Source: Neodiprion pinetum
Lineage: Eukaryota > Arthropoda > Insecta > Hymenoptera > Diprionidae
Assembly (NCBI RefSeq): GCF_021155775.2
Contig: NC_060238.1
Coordinates: 24,830,470 to 24,894,469 of the forward strand
Reading direction: 5' to 3'
DNA: 64,000 nt
Shown piece after piece: positions 25,101 to 35,524 of the stretch (positions within the stretch are counted from its first letter, which is position 1; each line of letters starts with the position of its first letter). Below the pieces are notes generated by a model that was not told where the DNA came from, did not search any database, and saw only the letters and a list, made by a program, of their open reading frames with translations. The position numbers and the translations under genes are program-made.

Positions 25101-25805
25101 TTTTCAAACTCGACTCCCTCAACGCCTGAATTCTATGGACTGTGACAAATGTGATTAATTTCCTAGCTTGAATTTAGGATCACACATCACACTAAAAGAA
25201 AAATATAGATTTGACTCAAAAAAAGTGCAGTTTATATAGATTCACCACAGCAGATGTAAAATCTACATTAAATTTTTATCTCCGTGCAGAGTTGTAAAAG
25301 TGCCTAGGCACGAGTATCTTTTTTCGTACTTTGGTACATTTGACGTACGTACATTCCTATTAGAGTTCCTGTACTTTTACAGACATACAAAATATGAAGT
25401 TAGTGTAACTTTTACAAATTTTCCCACACCTAGACGCCGGAAGCAGGAACTTGGAGTAGTTCGCGTTTAGCTCGCAGGGTAGAACGACCTTGCGTTGGGG
25501 CTTGGCGACGATCTCGATACCGGTTTTGGGGGACCCCGAGGTGCCCTGAGCCCTCGAAGTGACCGGTACCGAACCGAGAGGTCCGTTAGTTGGCCAGGGT
25601 TCCTCGTCAGGTGCCAAAAGAGCCGCTGGCTCGACCAGATCGTCGGATATCACCGGTGACGAGATATCGACAACCGGCGTCAAGACGCCATTAAAATTCG
25701 TAGTCGTCGATGTTGTACTCGTCGTCGTCGTCGTTGTCCTTCGCGCCCTTCGGCTTCCCTCCTGCCGACCTCGTAGAGCGAAGACCCCAGCTTCGTTCAC
25801 GGAAC
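2579..25805 (-). CDS. Immunoglobulin-superfamily cell-surface protein gene, partial (four internal exons)
   Basis: Four minus-strand exons, in transcript order 25430-25805, 24726-24961, 16134-16475 and 2579-2701, join in frame at GT-AG introns of phase 2, 1 and 1; the flanking outer introns are both phase 1. The joined product is about 359 residues without start or stop. It reads: Thr-rich linker, Ig1 (Cys in VVLPCEL, Trp in ATWVHNGN, DDGTWGC), Ig2 (Cys in LTLEC, then NPPPVLSW, second Cys in TIACVA) and the first half of Ig3 (SISLKC, VPVWQR). Linkers such as VKLVVLE and LLDVQY between domains are typical of insect neuronal Ig receptors of the SYG/nephrin/sidestep/fasciclin-3 type. Seen: the exons and Ig motifs. 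Inferred: an extracellular adhesion or guidance role. I cannot assign the exact family. The signal peptide and membrane anchor are outside the exons visible here. Confidence 0.88.
3003..3545. mobile_element. MITE with about 46-bp terminal inverted repeats (AGGGTGGTCC ends)
   Basis: The left end TATTAGGGTGGTCCTTAAAA is mirrored at the right end; the arms pair for about 46 bp with few mismatches and are bounded by TA-rich sequence. No transposase frame lies inside. The ends are consistent with a TA-targeting DNA transposon, but I cannot name the superfamily. Confidence 0.8.
4860..5150. mobile_element. Fold-back element with long inverted arms
   Basis: The left arm (about 4890-4950) has CACTCGAAACATTTGTGACA and AATACTGAGAAA followed by ATTGTCGT. 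The right arm (about 5055-5120) read in reverse has CTACTCGAAATATTTACGAC, AATACTGGGAAA and ATTGTCGTTAAA. The arms thus share more than 50 bp around a short centre. Confidence 0.65.
5272..5290. repeat. G homopolymer, 19 nt
   Basis: An uninterrupted G run inside the large IgSF intron, next to a GA-rich patch. Confidence 0.9.
6517..6547. repeat. (GA)n microsatellite
   Basis: About 15 GA units; similar arrays recur at 38235 and 38580 and, as CT, at 27270. Confidence 0.95.
7840..7896. repeat. (ATC)n microsatellite
   Basis: CAT/ATC units with two CGT interruptions. Any poly-His translation is an artefact of the repeat. Confidence 0.95.
10640..10762. mobile_element. Diverged hAT-like MITE fragment
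   Basis: Repeated AAGGA, TTTCCAGG and CTTCCAGGACC motifs, ending in GGACACACCGTG, look like the TIR-proximal sequence of insect hAT MITEs. No second terminus is found. Confidence 0.4.
12512..12538. repeat. (CAC)n microsatellite
   Basis: About eight CAC units in a GC-rich part of the intron. Confidence 0.9.
12609..12635. repeat. (CGA)n microsatellite
   Basis: About nine CGA units, CpG-rich, 75 bp from the CAC repeat. Confidence 0.9.
13286..13455. mobile_element. 170-bp MITE related to the element at 4860-5150
   Basis: The ends TAGGGTGATTCATGTTTT and, inverted, TAGGGTGTTCATTTTTTG are terminal inverted repeats. Inside, GTCACTCGAAAAATTTGTGA and CAAATACTGGAAAGTTTAAC match the arms of the 4860-5150 element. 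Confidence 0.65.
16134..16475 (-). CDS. IgSF gene exon: complete Ig2 domain
   Basis: The acceptor is CTGTTTCAG before 16475 and the donor is T|GTAAGC at 16134/16133; the exon is 342 nt with phase 1 at both ends, so this domain is a symmetric exon module. It encodes a domain-linker strand (APRATYLLIDGRRL), VPVKEGSELTLEC with the first cysteine, GGNPPPVLSW with the core tryptophan, and HHNATIACVARH with the second cysteine, ending SILLDVQ. Two N-glycosylation sequons are visible (NNLT, HNAT). Codon joins at both ends give sensible residues (Glu, Tyr). Confidence 0.92.
17369..17404. repeat. (GT)n(GA)n compound microsatellite
   Basis: GT units pass directly into GA units. Confidence 0.95.
18613..18970. 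mobile_element. Mariner-like MITE (TACAGGGTGAGTCAA ends)
   Basis: The left end is TACAGAGCGAGTCAA and the inverted right end is TACAGGGTGAGTCAA. The TA starts fit TA-targeting Tc1/mariner-type elements. The element is 358 bp with no transposase frame. Confidence 0.55.
19193..19226. repeat. (GGCA)n(GGAA)n tetranucleotide repeat
   Basis: GGCA units followed by GGAA units on a purine-rich strand. Confidence 0.9.
20740..20880. mobile_element. Degenerate end of an element related to the one at 3003-3545
   Basis: The start AGGGGTCCTT resembles AGGGTGGTCCTT. Further in, both copies share CTTCAAATAATTC followed by A-rich sequence and CCTAATTTT at similar spacing. No matching right arm is found, so this copy is truncated or diverged. 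Confidence 0.55.
20909..21093. mobile_element. 185-bp MITE with GGCATTCCACGC ends
   Basis: The left terminus GAGGCATTCCACGCTGA is mirrored at 21070-21092 (inverted GGGGCATTCCACGCCGACTC). TA-rich runs flank both sides. Confidence 0.65.
22088..22139. repeat. (TA)n microsatellite
   Basis: Imperfect TA array broken by TTTATA and TATCATA. Confidence 0.95.
23012..23053. repeat. (AGC)n(AGG)n microsatellite
   Basis: AGC units followed by AGG units. Confidence 0.95.
24726..24961 (-). CDS. IgSF gene exon: core of Ig1
   Basis: The acceptor is TGTTTGTTCCAG before 24961 and the donor is TTGG|GTGAGT at 24726/24725. The 236-nt exon joins the preceding exon through a split Arg codon (AG|A). It encodes the Ig tryptophan (ATWVHNGN), a polar strand region, LHIDNVRLEDDGTWGC with the second Ig cysteine, and the closing strand RPVKLVVL. 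The usual DxGxYxC motif is DDGTWGC here, with Trp in place of Tyr. The intron before it is only 468 bp. Confidence 0.9.
24962..25429 (-). other. 468-bp intron splitting Ig1
   Basis: A phase-2 intron with donor GTGTGG and acceptor TGTTTGTTCCAG. It is the only short intron seen in this gene. Nothing else is recognisable in it. Confidence 0.8.
25430..25805 (-). CDS. IgSF gene exon: Thr-rich linker and first strands of Ig1
   Basis: The acceptor is TTTCAG just above 25805 and the donor is AG|GTGTGG at 25430/25429; the 376-nt exon enters in phase 1 and leaves in phase 2. It encodes about 125 residues. First comes a basic stretch ending SRRARR, then a run of Thr/Ser, an acidic Pro-rich segment, and finally IVAKPQRKVVLPCELN, which carries the first Ig1 cysteine. 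The exon has no in-frame ATG at its start, so it is internal and the signal peptide must come from an upstream exon that I did not find. The simple Thr/Ser run may be expanded and poorly conserved. Confidence 0.82.
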
Positions 25806-25984
25806 CTGAAACGAAACGAAATAGTTAGTGAAATTGAATTTCGTAGTGATCGAAGGGTGTGATTTCATTGTTCTAGATTCAAAATCCTGTAAATAAATTG
25901 TTTCCAGTTATCTGGCCGAAAAATGTTTCCCTAGATCGTAACCAAAAGAGATAATTAATAACCTGCGGACAGTTGTCTCGCACC

Positions 25985-26261
25985 ATTTTTTTTTTTTTTT
26001 TCGGATGGAAGGAAAAGTAATAAGATAATAAATATTTGAGGAAGTTTAGAGGCATACATATAAGTAAAATGCAAAAATTTACTATCAACAAATACTCAAA
26101 AAATATACCGCGTGCCGCATGTCTCGCGAGAATGGCTCCAGTGTCACCATCTTTGAATGTTTGTTGATAATAATTTTTTGTATTATACTTAAATATATGC
26201 CCAATAACGTCAACAAATATTATTACCCTATTACTTTTTCCTCCATCCAAAAAAAAAGAAG
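25985..26261. mobile_element. Fold-back element with about 40-bp inverted arms
   Basis: The left arm at 26003-26037 (GGATGGAAGGAAAAGTAATA) is mirrored at 26211-26249 (inverted GGATGGAGGAAAAAGTAATA); pairing continues through TAATAATATTTG and outwards into T/A runs. It lies 180 bp upstream of the IgSF exon at 25430-25805, so it would be in that intron. Confidence 0.65.
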
Positions 26262-26746
26262 TAGCTAAAAAAGCACTCGTCTTTTGTTTTTACAATGGTG
26301 TTGACCATCAAACCAAAGTTCAAAATAGTTCGAGTTACTGTAAAATGAAAAATTCCAACCGCAAGTGTTAATAACACAGTTCCTTCACTTCTCACGCTTT
26401 CCACAATTTCACCCGGAGCGAGGTTCCAAGTGATAATTTTGCAAAGTCCGCGTGCGTAAATGGTAGGTACACGGTTGAATTCAAATATCAAATTTCTATT
26501 CACACACGTACACGAGAGAAAAGAAAATTACTACCACCACTCCATACCGCACAGGGAGGATAGAGCACGTGCGATTCGTTTAGTATTCGGGACTCGGTCC
26601 CTCTTTCCGGTTCTCAGAGGAACGTTTCCCTCCCGAGTCCCGTGGCTAAAATTAGGCCCTTAACTCGCGAAGCACCGCGTCGCACGGCTCGCGCCTTCGA
26701 ATAAAATGGTAAATATTCCTCTTCTCCACCATCTGCAGCTAAAAAA

Positions 26747-26781
26747 GCAGCAGCAGCAGCAGCAGCAACAGTAGTAGCAGC
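26747..26781. repeat. (CAG)n microsatellite
   Basis: CAG units ending in CAA and TAG variants. Confidence 0.9.
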
Positions 26782-27269
26782 AAAACGGAGGCGAGTCGAG
26801 TTAGCAACGTCGTCCTTGCCTCCGGAATTCGATAAAGTTGCGACAACGCCGTTCGTTCAGTCCCCAACCTCGTTTCCGCCACTCCCCTTCACGGCTTCTT
26901 CTTCTTCTTCTTCTTCTTGTTCTTCTTCCTCGTCTTCTTTTCCTTGTTCTTCTTCTCCTCCGGGGAAAACGAACAGACAATGAAAAACTAATTGTTGACC
27001 GAGTTTTCTTCTCACCCCTGCGACCTTTTGTCTTCCTTTATCCGCAAGTAACGACCGGCGTATCTGTAATACACTCTGGTGTTTCCGGCTTCCGTCCGAC
27101 TTGAATCGGTTTTCCCTTTTATTTGGATATGTTATCGGGCGTTCATCATTCCTCTCAATATTTCACTCAAATATTTCAATCAGCTTTTGAAATCTTGAGG
27201 GTAAAAATACTACTGAATACCTTTTTGATACTCCAAAGAATCAAATTACTTTCAAACGTAGATCTCTCC

Positions 27270-27292
27270 CTCTCTCTCTCTCTCTCTCTCTT
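27270..27292. repeat. (CT)n microsatellite
   Basis: About 11 CT units, equivalent to GA on the minus strand. Confidence 0.9.
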
Positions 27293-29490
27293 TCGCTCTC
27301 TCGCTCTCTGATATTCCATTCTTCTTATCATTACCCTCCCTGTCATTTTAATTCTGCTCATCTGATGCACCAAAGAAAAGAGACCACTGTTCTTTTTGAC
27401 ACTCAAAAGCTGGCTATCGAAAGGGTGAGTATATTCCATGCTCGAGACCGCAGCTTGCACAAAAGAATTTCATTGTCGTTGAGACTACAAGCTTACCTGC
27501 ATACCACGAGACAATAAGAAAAGAAACTAGGTATCACTTTGATTTATCGATCGGTTCATACAGGGTATAGAAAAATTTCGATACCCAAGTGTAGCTGCAG
27601 GAATTTCCTTCTCCTCCTCGCAGGAGCTCTTGTAACATGGTGGAAAAGCTCCAGCAGCTGATTCTGTTCTTATTGTTATTATTCACCTGTAAAGTAGGGC
27701 GTGAATTGCAACTGCAACGTAGCGCGAAACTGCCGCATGCGGAAACCGGACGTGGAAACGGGCATTAACCGTTAAGCTGCATTCTGGCGTTGGTGTAACA
27801 CTGCATATACCGTCAAGGATACAGGCAGCCGGTGCCATTTGACGGTGTTCGACACAGCCGCATGCATTATTCACGGTGCAGGGTATGGCTGGCTAGCTGT
27901 CTATCCCTCGTTTGTTACTGTACCGCGTCCCTGATTAACGTACATACATAGTGTACAATGTTCACGAATCTCTGCTCTTCTAGTCGTCCAGAGATAATCC
28001 TGGTACCAGTTGTTGACTCCAACGTTTTTGATCGCTTTTCCACTTTTACACTCCAATTAACGAAATCATCGGAGGGTGTCTCTTTTTTTTTCTTTTCCAA
28101 TCCTGTTGTAACTAAAAACTGAACAAGAATCGATTCCCTCCTCTTCGTATATGATATAGAGCATCGGATAAAACAAACTCTATATAATAAATAATGAAGT
28201 CTTGATAGTGGAGGATGGAGCATGAGGAGTGTGAGAAGCGAGTGGTGGTTCTAAGATGAATAGTAGTTGGAGGAAAAAGGGGGTTGCAACGGGTATAGGA
28301 AATAAATTAGATAAGAAATCGATACAAGATAGAGATAAGAGGTCTGTTATACAATTGGCGGCTGTGGGTTGCTGTCCGATAAAAAGAGAGTTATTGCCAT
28401 ACTGTTTGTTCGTTCGCCGTTCGTTCGACTAGCTGGCACGAAGGCCATGCCCAGCGGAAGGAAGAAAGAAACTCTCGCCTCCATATTTCACCACAACGCC
28501 AAGCGTATAAACGGACAACGAGAAAACTACTATAATTGGACCGAACCATACCCATACAGACGTTGCTGCTGACCAAGCGAAAAAGGTACGTTCAATATTC
28601 AGCAGGAGGAACAATTAAATTGGTTTTTATAATGAAAAAACGTCAAATGTAACCTTCACTCCAGACCGCTGCTTATCGGATGAACTGACAATGGATTCAC
28701 GGCTTTAAAGAAACAAGAGCCGCGATAGGTAGGTATACGTAAAGTGGTACGTTTCCAGAGCTTCATAAAATCAGATATGTCACTACATACGTTAAAGTGT
28801 GAGCTAGGATGCAGTGCCAAGTTTTGGGAATCGCCTTGCGGCTTGTTGAGTAACCGAGCAACTTGGCGCCCTTAAGTAAGAGTGACAGGTACGGTGGCAT
28901 CGGCATTGTTTCCATATCCTCCACCCGTATTATACGCGAAGAGGAGTAAGAAAGAGAAGAAGGAACGGGTTGAGAGAGGGATGAAGATCACAAGGTTCGC
29001 CCAAGGAGCACGTCCATTCCGCGAATGGAGGTGGAAATGTGGTTGTACAAGGAGGTCTGGGTGTGTACTATATCGCCGGAATCGCCCTGTGAATGAATCT
29101 ATCCGCCAAGAAATTCATGGCACGAACGGCTTTGATGGCGCTCGGAGTGATTCTCGCCCTCGGCGGCACACCCAGACCAAGGAGTCCTCATCCTCGTCCT
29201 CCACCTCCTCTCCTTTCAGCCCCGTAGCCGTCACCTCGGGCCTCTCCCGCTTGTACCTTGACGACGCTTTAAGCGGCTTAAGTGGCTCCCAGGAACCGCC
29301 GCACAGTCGCTCGCTCTCCCTTACCACCCTACCACCTACCACTAATATGACTTTATAAATGGGAGCAGGAACGCAGGGTGTTCACTCGACCTCCGCGATT
29401 TTGGAAAAAGATTTACTCCTTGCCTCCTCGAGGTTTTGGATACGTGAATCGAGTGAAGAAAAAATTCATTGTTTCAGGATACAGCCGGAA

Positions 29491-29491
<1 letters not shown>

Positions 29492-29527
<36 letters not shown>
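29492..29527. repeat. (AT)n microsatellite
   Basis: Eighteen uninterrupted AT units. Confidence 0.95.
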
Positions 29528-29528
<1 letters not shown>

Positions 29529-30504
29529 ATGTATATCACCGTATAAACGTGTGTATACTCTACTCGAGCCGTGGGCTGGTTGCAAAGTAAAACTCCGTAT
29601 AACCAACGTCGTGTAAACTGTATAACGAGGCGGGTTAACGATCGTTTGAAAACCGCGTTGTATGAAAACTTTTCCTACTCCCCCAGTTAAAGTAGGCTGG
29701 AGATACTGTTTTTTGGGGGGGGGGGGGCGGAAAATTAAGAAACTAACCGAGGTCCCGACAAGCTCTTTCAAAACCTGTCACTTGCGGGTCGAGCAGTGAA
29801 GTTCAGTAGCTGTTAGTTTTCCGTTTCGAGGTGGCAGAGAGTGCTGTGACGGAGGTGATGGTAACTAGCAAAGTAAGCAGCTTATAACGAGGTCTTTAAC
29901 ACTTTCTTAGACATACGTATTATACGTTCATGTACGTACGTAAAACTTGATAAGCGCGAGTGCATATTCCATGTACAGTACATGTGTATAGCGAGTCGCC
30001 GAGTTGCAACGAATATTACTTCGTTTTTTTTTTTTTTTTTTCTTTCTTTCGTTATTTCTTTCTATTTTTTTTCTTCCACATTCACTTCTTCCACTTTTCT
30101 ATCCTTACAATTTCTCCTGCGACTCGATTACTTCGCCAACCACCCTATACACCATACCCAATAGTATTGCGTCAATATTAAAAGCTCATGTATTGATGAA
30201 ATTTTCTGTTCGAGATACTCTACCAATATTTTGATGCGCGTTTGAAAGGTGACATTTTTTTTTTTTTTTTTCTTCTCTTTTCTTCGCACCCTAATCTTCA
30301 TATATACAATACAAACATATACCTACGGCCGATATACACCCACGTAACGCAATTTAATGCGGACAACCTCGCTTGACTCCGACATCTTACATATATCGTT
30401 GGATCAATGTCCGCGGCACGCATCGATCTCAACCGAATCCTCGCTCGCTTCTCCTCGCTTCTCTTCTCTCCTCGTCTTTGTTCCCTTGTCTCTCCATCAA
30501 CCCA

Positions 30505-30533
30505 CCCACTCACTCACTCACTCACTCACTCAC
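30505..30533. repeat. (CACT)n tetranucleotide repeat
   Basis: About seven CACT units. Confidence 0.9.
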
Positions 30534-32633
30534 ATTTTCCCCTGCTCGCTGAGGCATCTCTCGAAATATCGACCCTCTCTCAGGCTCGAGAAGTTTAACC
30601 CTCTCACCCTGGATTTAATTTTTCTTTTCCCATTTTTTTTTCTGTCTTATTTCCTCCTTGTTTGAACGGTTTTATTGAAGTTTGCTTCGGATTTCTCCTC
30701 CTCTTTTTCGTTTTACTATTTTTTTTCTTTCTTGTTTTTTTTTTTTTATCTCGTCAAATACACGTATATACTCTCTACTTATGTTTCTTTCTTAGCCCTC
30801 TCAGCGAAGAGGTTATATACATATATCGTTATAGATACATATATAACAAAAGTTATGTATAAAAGAATATTATAATTGCAGTTAAACGCGCCCCGTTGAT
30901 GGGGTTTTATCTTCGTTAATTACTCGGCGGAGGAATGATAAAGAGGAGTAGAAACAGATTGGGGGAAAAAAAGGTGGCGACGATGAGAAAGACAGACGGA
31001 GAACGAGAGGAGAAGGAAGGATAATCGGTCGGGTAATCAGAACGACTCGGCTGAATCTAAATTGCGTATGATGTAATAAGAATTTTATATAAGATTGGAA
31101 AGGAGAAAACGAACGCCGAGGAGATGGACAAGGAGGAAGAGTATAATAATAATAATAACAACAATGACAATAAATTAATTTTAACGAAGTCGTTATTATT
31201 CATCAACCGATGTAACAGAAACGACGGGTTCGAGTATAACTTTTATTTGAAACGACCCGCGGGATTCCGACACGACGGTAACGACGAGTGCAATTGGAGG
31301 GGTTGAGTCAACTAACAACAACGACAACGACAACGTAAACGGGAACGAGGACAAGAACAACAGGTTCTTGAATAAAGGGATTGAATACACAATAATATCA
31401 TCTCAAACTTCCCTTCAGCCCGAAACTTCGGTACGTATACGCGTGCACAGAATGTCTCTACAGGTGTTTAAATAAACCGTGTAGTTAGATAAGATGCATT
31501 CCGGGTGGTCTAAATGAACGAGAACAAGGTTCAACTCCAACCCACATGGAATCGGTCGCCGATTTATTTCCTACTTCTAGTCCATCGGGTGCACATCTTT
31601 TTAAAGATTTTTCAGTTTTTTTTTCGACCCGCCTTTTAGGAGTAGGTATTGTATAGATGTAATTTCACTTGACTCGAGAATTGTGCATTTGGGAAAAAGT
31701 TTTAAAGCGAGTGAAAGTTGTGGGGTTTTGTTTTTCCAAATTGGTCGAAAATCATTTGTTCGGAATATTATGGAAATCGCAAGTGATCGTATTTGAGGAA
31801 AATGGCAGAAAAATCGATTTTTCTTAAAAACTAGGTCAACGAAAAATTGGAAACTTTTTGTGAATTTATATATATATATATATATGTACACACATACATA
31901 TACGTAGTCTGGAGCTATACATGAAATATTAATTTAATATTCATCTCAACCGAAGGGAAGAGATCATTGTTATTCCTACTTGCGGCGGTCCTGGACTCTT
32001 ATCCCCGCCAGTATCTTTTCATCTCGACTTGCTCCACCCTTCTTCTCCCTCGCATCGTATATAGGTACACCTACACATACAGTACCATCTATACGCACGT
32101 ATAATAGCTCTACGCCGCTTGGTTATATTCTCCCACGTAATTATTCATAATTAAAACGAGATGGGTAGGTAAAAGGTATATATATATATATATATAGGTA
32201 TACATGTATATATTACGTACAGTATATAACAGTGTTATTAATCAACTGAAAATCGTCCTGAATGTATATAATGTATTATATATGTATGTATATATATAGG
32301 CTCAAAAAAATTATTAAGAATATTTAAACACAGATGAATAAAATCCTCATCTTCTTCGGGATAAGGTTGCTGTACAAGCAGATTTTTATGAATATTCTTC
32401 CTCCCTCAATTTCAACATTTTTTCACGTACAATTTCTACCGTATCTCATTTACGCAATCCGAGACCGCTTCGAAACAATTTCGCATATCTCATCGACGGT
32501 ATAAAATTACGGCGTGTATTAATAATCAATGTCGATTGTCAATATAAAAATAATTGATTTTCGCCTCGTCGTTAAATAAATATTGCGAAGCACGAAATTT
32601 TAGCTGTTAAAAAGGTGATTGTTACGTAACTAG

Positions 32634-32757
32634 TAGGGCCCGGACTACTGTGTAAATACACATTTTTTATTTAAATCATTTTCATTCCTTATTTGAGTAT
32701 TCCACAAGTGCGCATATTTTCTAATTTTTAACACATACCATGTTTATCCGGGCCTTA
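32634..32757. mobile_element. Small inverted-repeat element (GGCCCGGA ends)
   Basis: TAGGGCCCGGA at the left and inverted TAAGGCCCGGA at the right enclose an AT-rich 124-bp unit. Arms are short (about 11 bp with one mismatch), so this is tentative. Confidence 0.4.
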
Positions 32758-33743
32758 TAGTTATAAGGGAAACTAGTTTCGGTGTTAAGAAACGCGTCGA
32801 GTTTGTTACCGTAGCATGGAATCACCGTTAATTAATGACAGTTTGACAAGAGGTCAACCTGTTACCGCCTGAAAAAGCCCGATATCGAAATTTTACGCTC
32901 GTTATATCGGCGTTCGCCCTTTGTTCACCATGTTCCGATATTCTTTCACTCTCCGGTTAACGGAGGCGCAAGAAGCGTCGTGGCGCCAGCGTTATTAATG
33001 AGACGCTGATGGTCCAGGTCGCAACGATCTATATGGCAAGCGACGTGTCGTCCGTGCCTAACGCCCTCCTCTCCTCTCCTCTCTTTGCCGCTGTACAGAC
33101 TCTCCTTCCGCAGAGCCGTAGGGTCATTTTTCTTTTTCATTACGTCGCGTGCCGACCAACGAACGGCGGATGCCTGCTACTGACGAAAAGCTTGAAAGTA
33201 ATATAACGACAACGTCGTCGTCGTCGACGAGGACGAGGACGAGGACCGGGACGAGAAAAGAGAGAGATAAAACGATCGAGCACTTGTTGTACCTAGTGAA
33301 AATTACTCGAGCGTAATATCGCGATCAATTACACGCCGTGATGATTAATCGTTACAGAAAGAGCAAGCGTTTTTATATTATATTTTATTGACCAGCTCGA
33401 CGTCGTGAGAACTATGAAGAAAGAAGAAAGAATAATATAAAAAAATAAATAAAAAGAGTTGCAGAGTTTTCTTCTTCAATAATTGCGCGCCTTTTTTTTC
33501 CATTTTATCCCACTCGTTACAAGAAACTAGAAAATAAAGTTTAGGATACAGTGATTGATATTTTGGGCTACGGTGTAATCTACAATTTTTCTCAAAAACT
33601 TGTATAACGTACCTAGGATAAACTTTCTAGGAACATTGAAAAAATGTCCGAAACCCTTTTGGGATGGTAAAAACATGATACGGGAAAAAAAAAAAAAAAA
33701 AATTGTCAGAATCTAACGGAGTGAGGTACACGGTCCGATACTT

Positions 33744-33768
33744 GGACGTGGAATGCCCTATATATACA
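33744..33768. mobile_element. Solo terminus of the GGCATTCCACG element
   Basis: ACGTGGAATGCCC followed by TATATATACACAC repeats the right end and even the flank seen at 21075-21105, but no partner arm is found. Confidence 0.45.
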
Positions 33769-35194
33769 CACGAAGCTACTGCTGCCGCTGCTCCTGCTCC
33801 TATTCCGTCAATTTTTCTCTCGCCCGTTTCACTACGAATGGGGGCTTAGCCGTTAATCGTCGAAATCTCGTTACTCGAATTCACCGCTAACGAAATCCGA
33901 CAATCGTTGATAGACGACATTGCCCCGAGAATTAGGGGTGGTTTCCAGGTTGTTTCTACGGTGAGAAAAGCTCGCTTAGTAGTCGTACAGACTTACGAGT
34001 ATCCGACGTCGATTTCTCTTGCCCGTTCAGCTTCCTATCTCAAAAATCTGAAAACTAGGCAGCGTGTTCAAACATTGGTAAAAAAAAAGAAAAAACTACG
34101 ACGTCTCTTGTTTTCAATTTCAAATCATATCTCTCTCCATCTCTCTTATGATCTTTTCTTTTCCCTTCTTACTTTTCCCCTCAATTTTGGCGCAGAATCA
34201 ACGAGACACGCGAAGCCTCCGAATGATGGTCGTAAAAATTTCACCCAAACTAAAGAGAAATATCTGTACCGTATAATATACATCGAAATAAAAGAGAAAT
34301 AACGATGTAATAAATCTTTAAAGGAAAAATGAGAAGAAGGACGAAAAAAAAAAAGAAAAAAGAAACGCGCGTAGAATGGAGGAGCTACCTAATTTAATAT
34401 TATATACCGTAAGCGGATGTAAATGTTATCTGCATTACAAAAAAAAAAAGTCGTTTGCCGTCGATTTTGTTTACCTTATATTATAATAATATAATGAACC
34501 TAGCATTCTTGATGAAATTATACCACACGGGGCTGAAAATTATGGTAGAAAAATCTCTCTCTCTCTCTCTATCGAAAAAGTCTCTTCCGCATTGATATGA
34601 ACGTCTTGGTTGTAAATAGGTAGTGTAAAGCGGAGTAAAATTTTTTTTTTAAAACGTTTCAAAACGTTTTCCTCCGCTATTTTCTCCGATCGGTTTTTCC
34701 CACCTCAATCTCTTTTCCCTGGTGCCTGAAATTGGTAGCATCGAGAACTCGAGTAGTACATATATACAAAAAAAAAAAAAAAACATCGAGTAAGAATAAG
34801 GTCAAGGATGAAGAAGTGGGCTCGAAAAGTCGAAAAGCACCCTTAAAAAAGCCGAGAGAGAGAAAGAGGGAGAGAAAAACGAAGGGCAATAAACTGCCGG
34901 TGGGTAATATTTACAGTTTTCCGATAGCATAACGATATGGACACGCCCCTTGTTATCGGTGAGCTAGTGAAGAAAAAATCAAGAACCGCGGAGCGCGGTT
35001 GAAAATTCGCGAAGCTTTCGTAGCAGCGCTCTTTGTTCGCACCCCCGTCTGACTGATATTATTATCGTTGTTACGATTATTGTTATTACTGTTATTACTA
35101 TTATTATTGTTTTTGTTGTTATTGTTATCATTATATGCACGATTACGTCGCGGCACTGCTGCGATATGTGTGTTATTGTCTTTTTAGAATCCTG

Positions 35195-35524
35195 CCTGAT
35201 AAGTAACTTAACATCTGATTATCAATTTATAAACAACAAGCTGCGATTTTACGTAAGAAAAAAAAAAAACAAAAGAAGGTTTGGTATTAAGCAATATATA
35301 CATGGAATGTACGAAATGATGCGAGGACACAAAATTTGAAGTAAAAAATTATTTTCTTTTACCTCAAGATTGACAGTAATTTGTATAAAACAAAACGGGT
35401 TTATTTCTTCGACAGGCTGAAAATTCCAGTCTTATTTTCGAAATTCCCTAACTTTTCACTGCCGTAAAAAATTACCAGAGTTTTCCCGGTTTTTCAGGTT
35501 TTACCCTGTGCGTACGAATCCTGT
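35195..35524. mobile_element. Partial second copy of the hAT-type MITE
   Basis: It aligns with about 2230-2524 through shared blocks: AACAACA.GCTGCGATTTTACG, GAAGGTTTGGT, a T-rich tract, CTCAAGAT.GACAG, and TTATTTTCGAAAT near the end. The terminus again reads inverted CAGGATTCGTACGC. The left end is missing. Confidence 0.65.
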
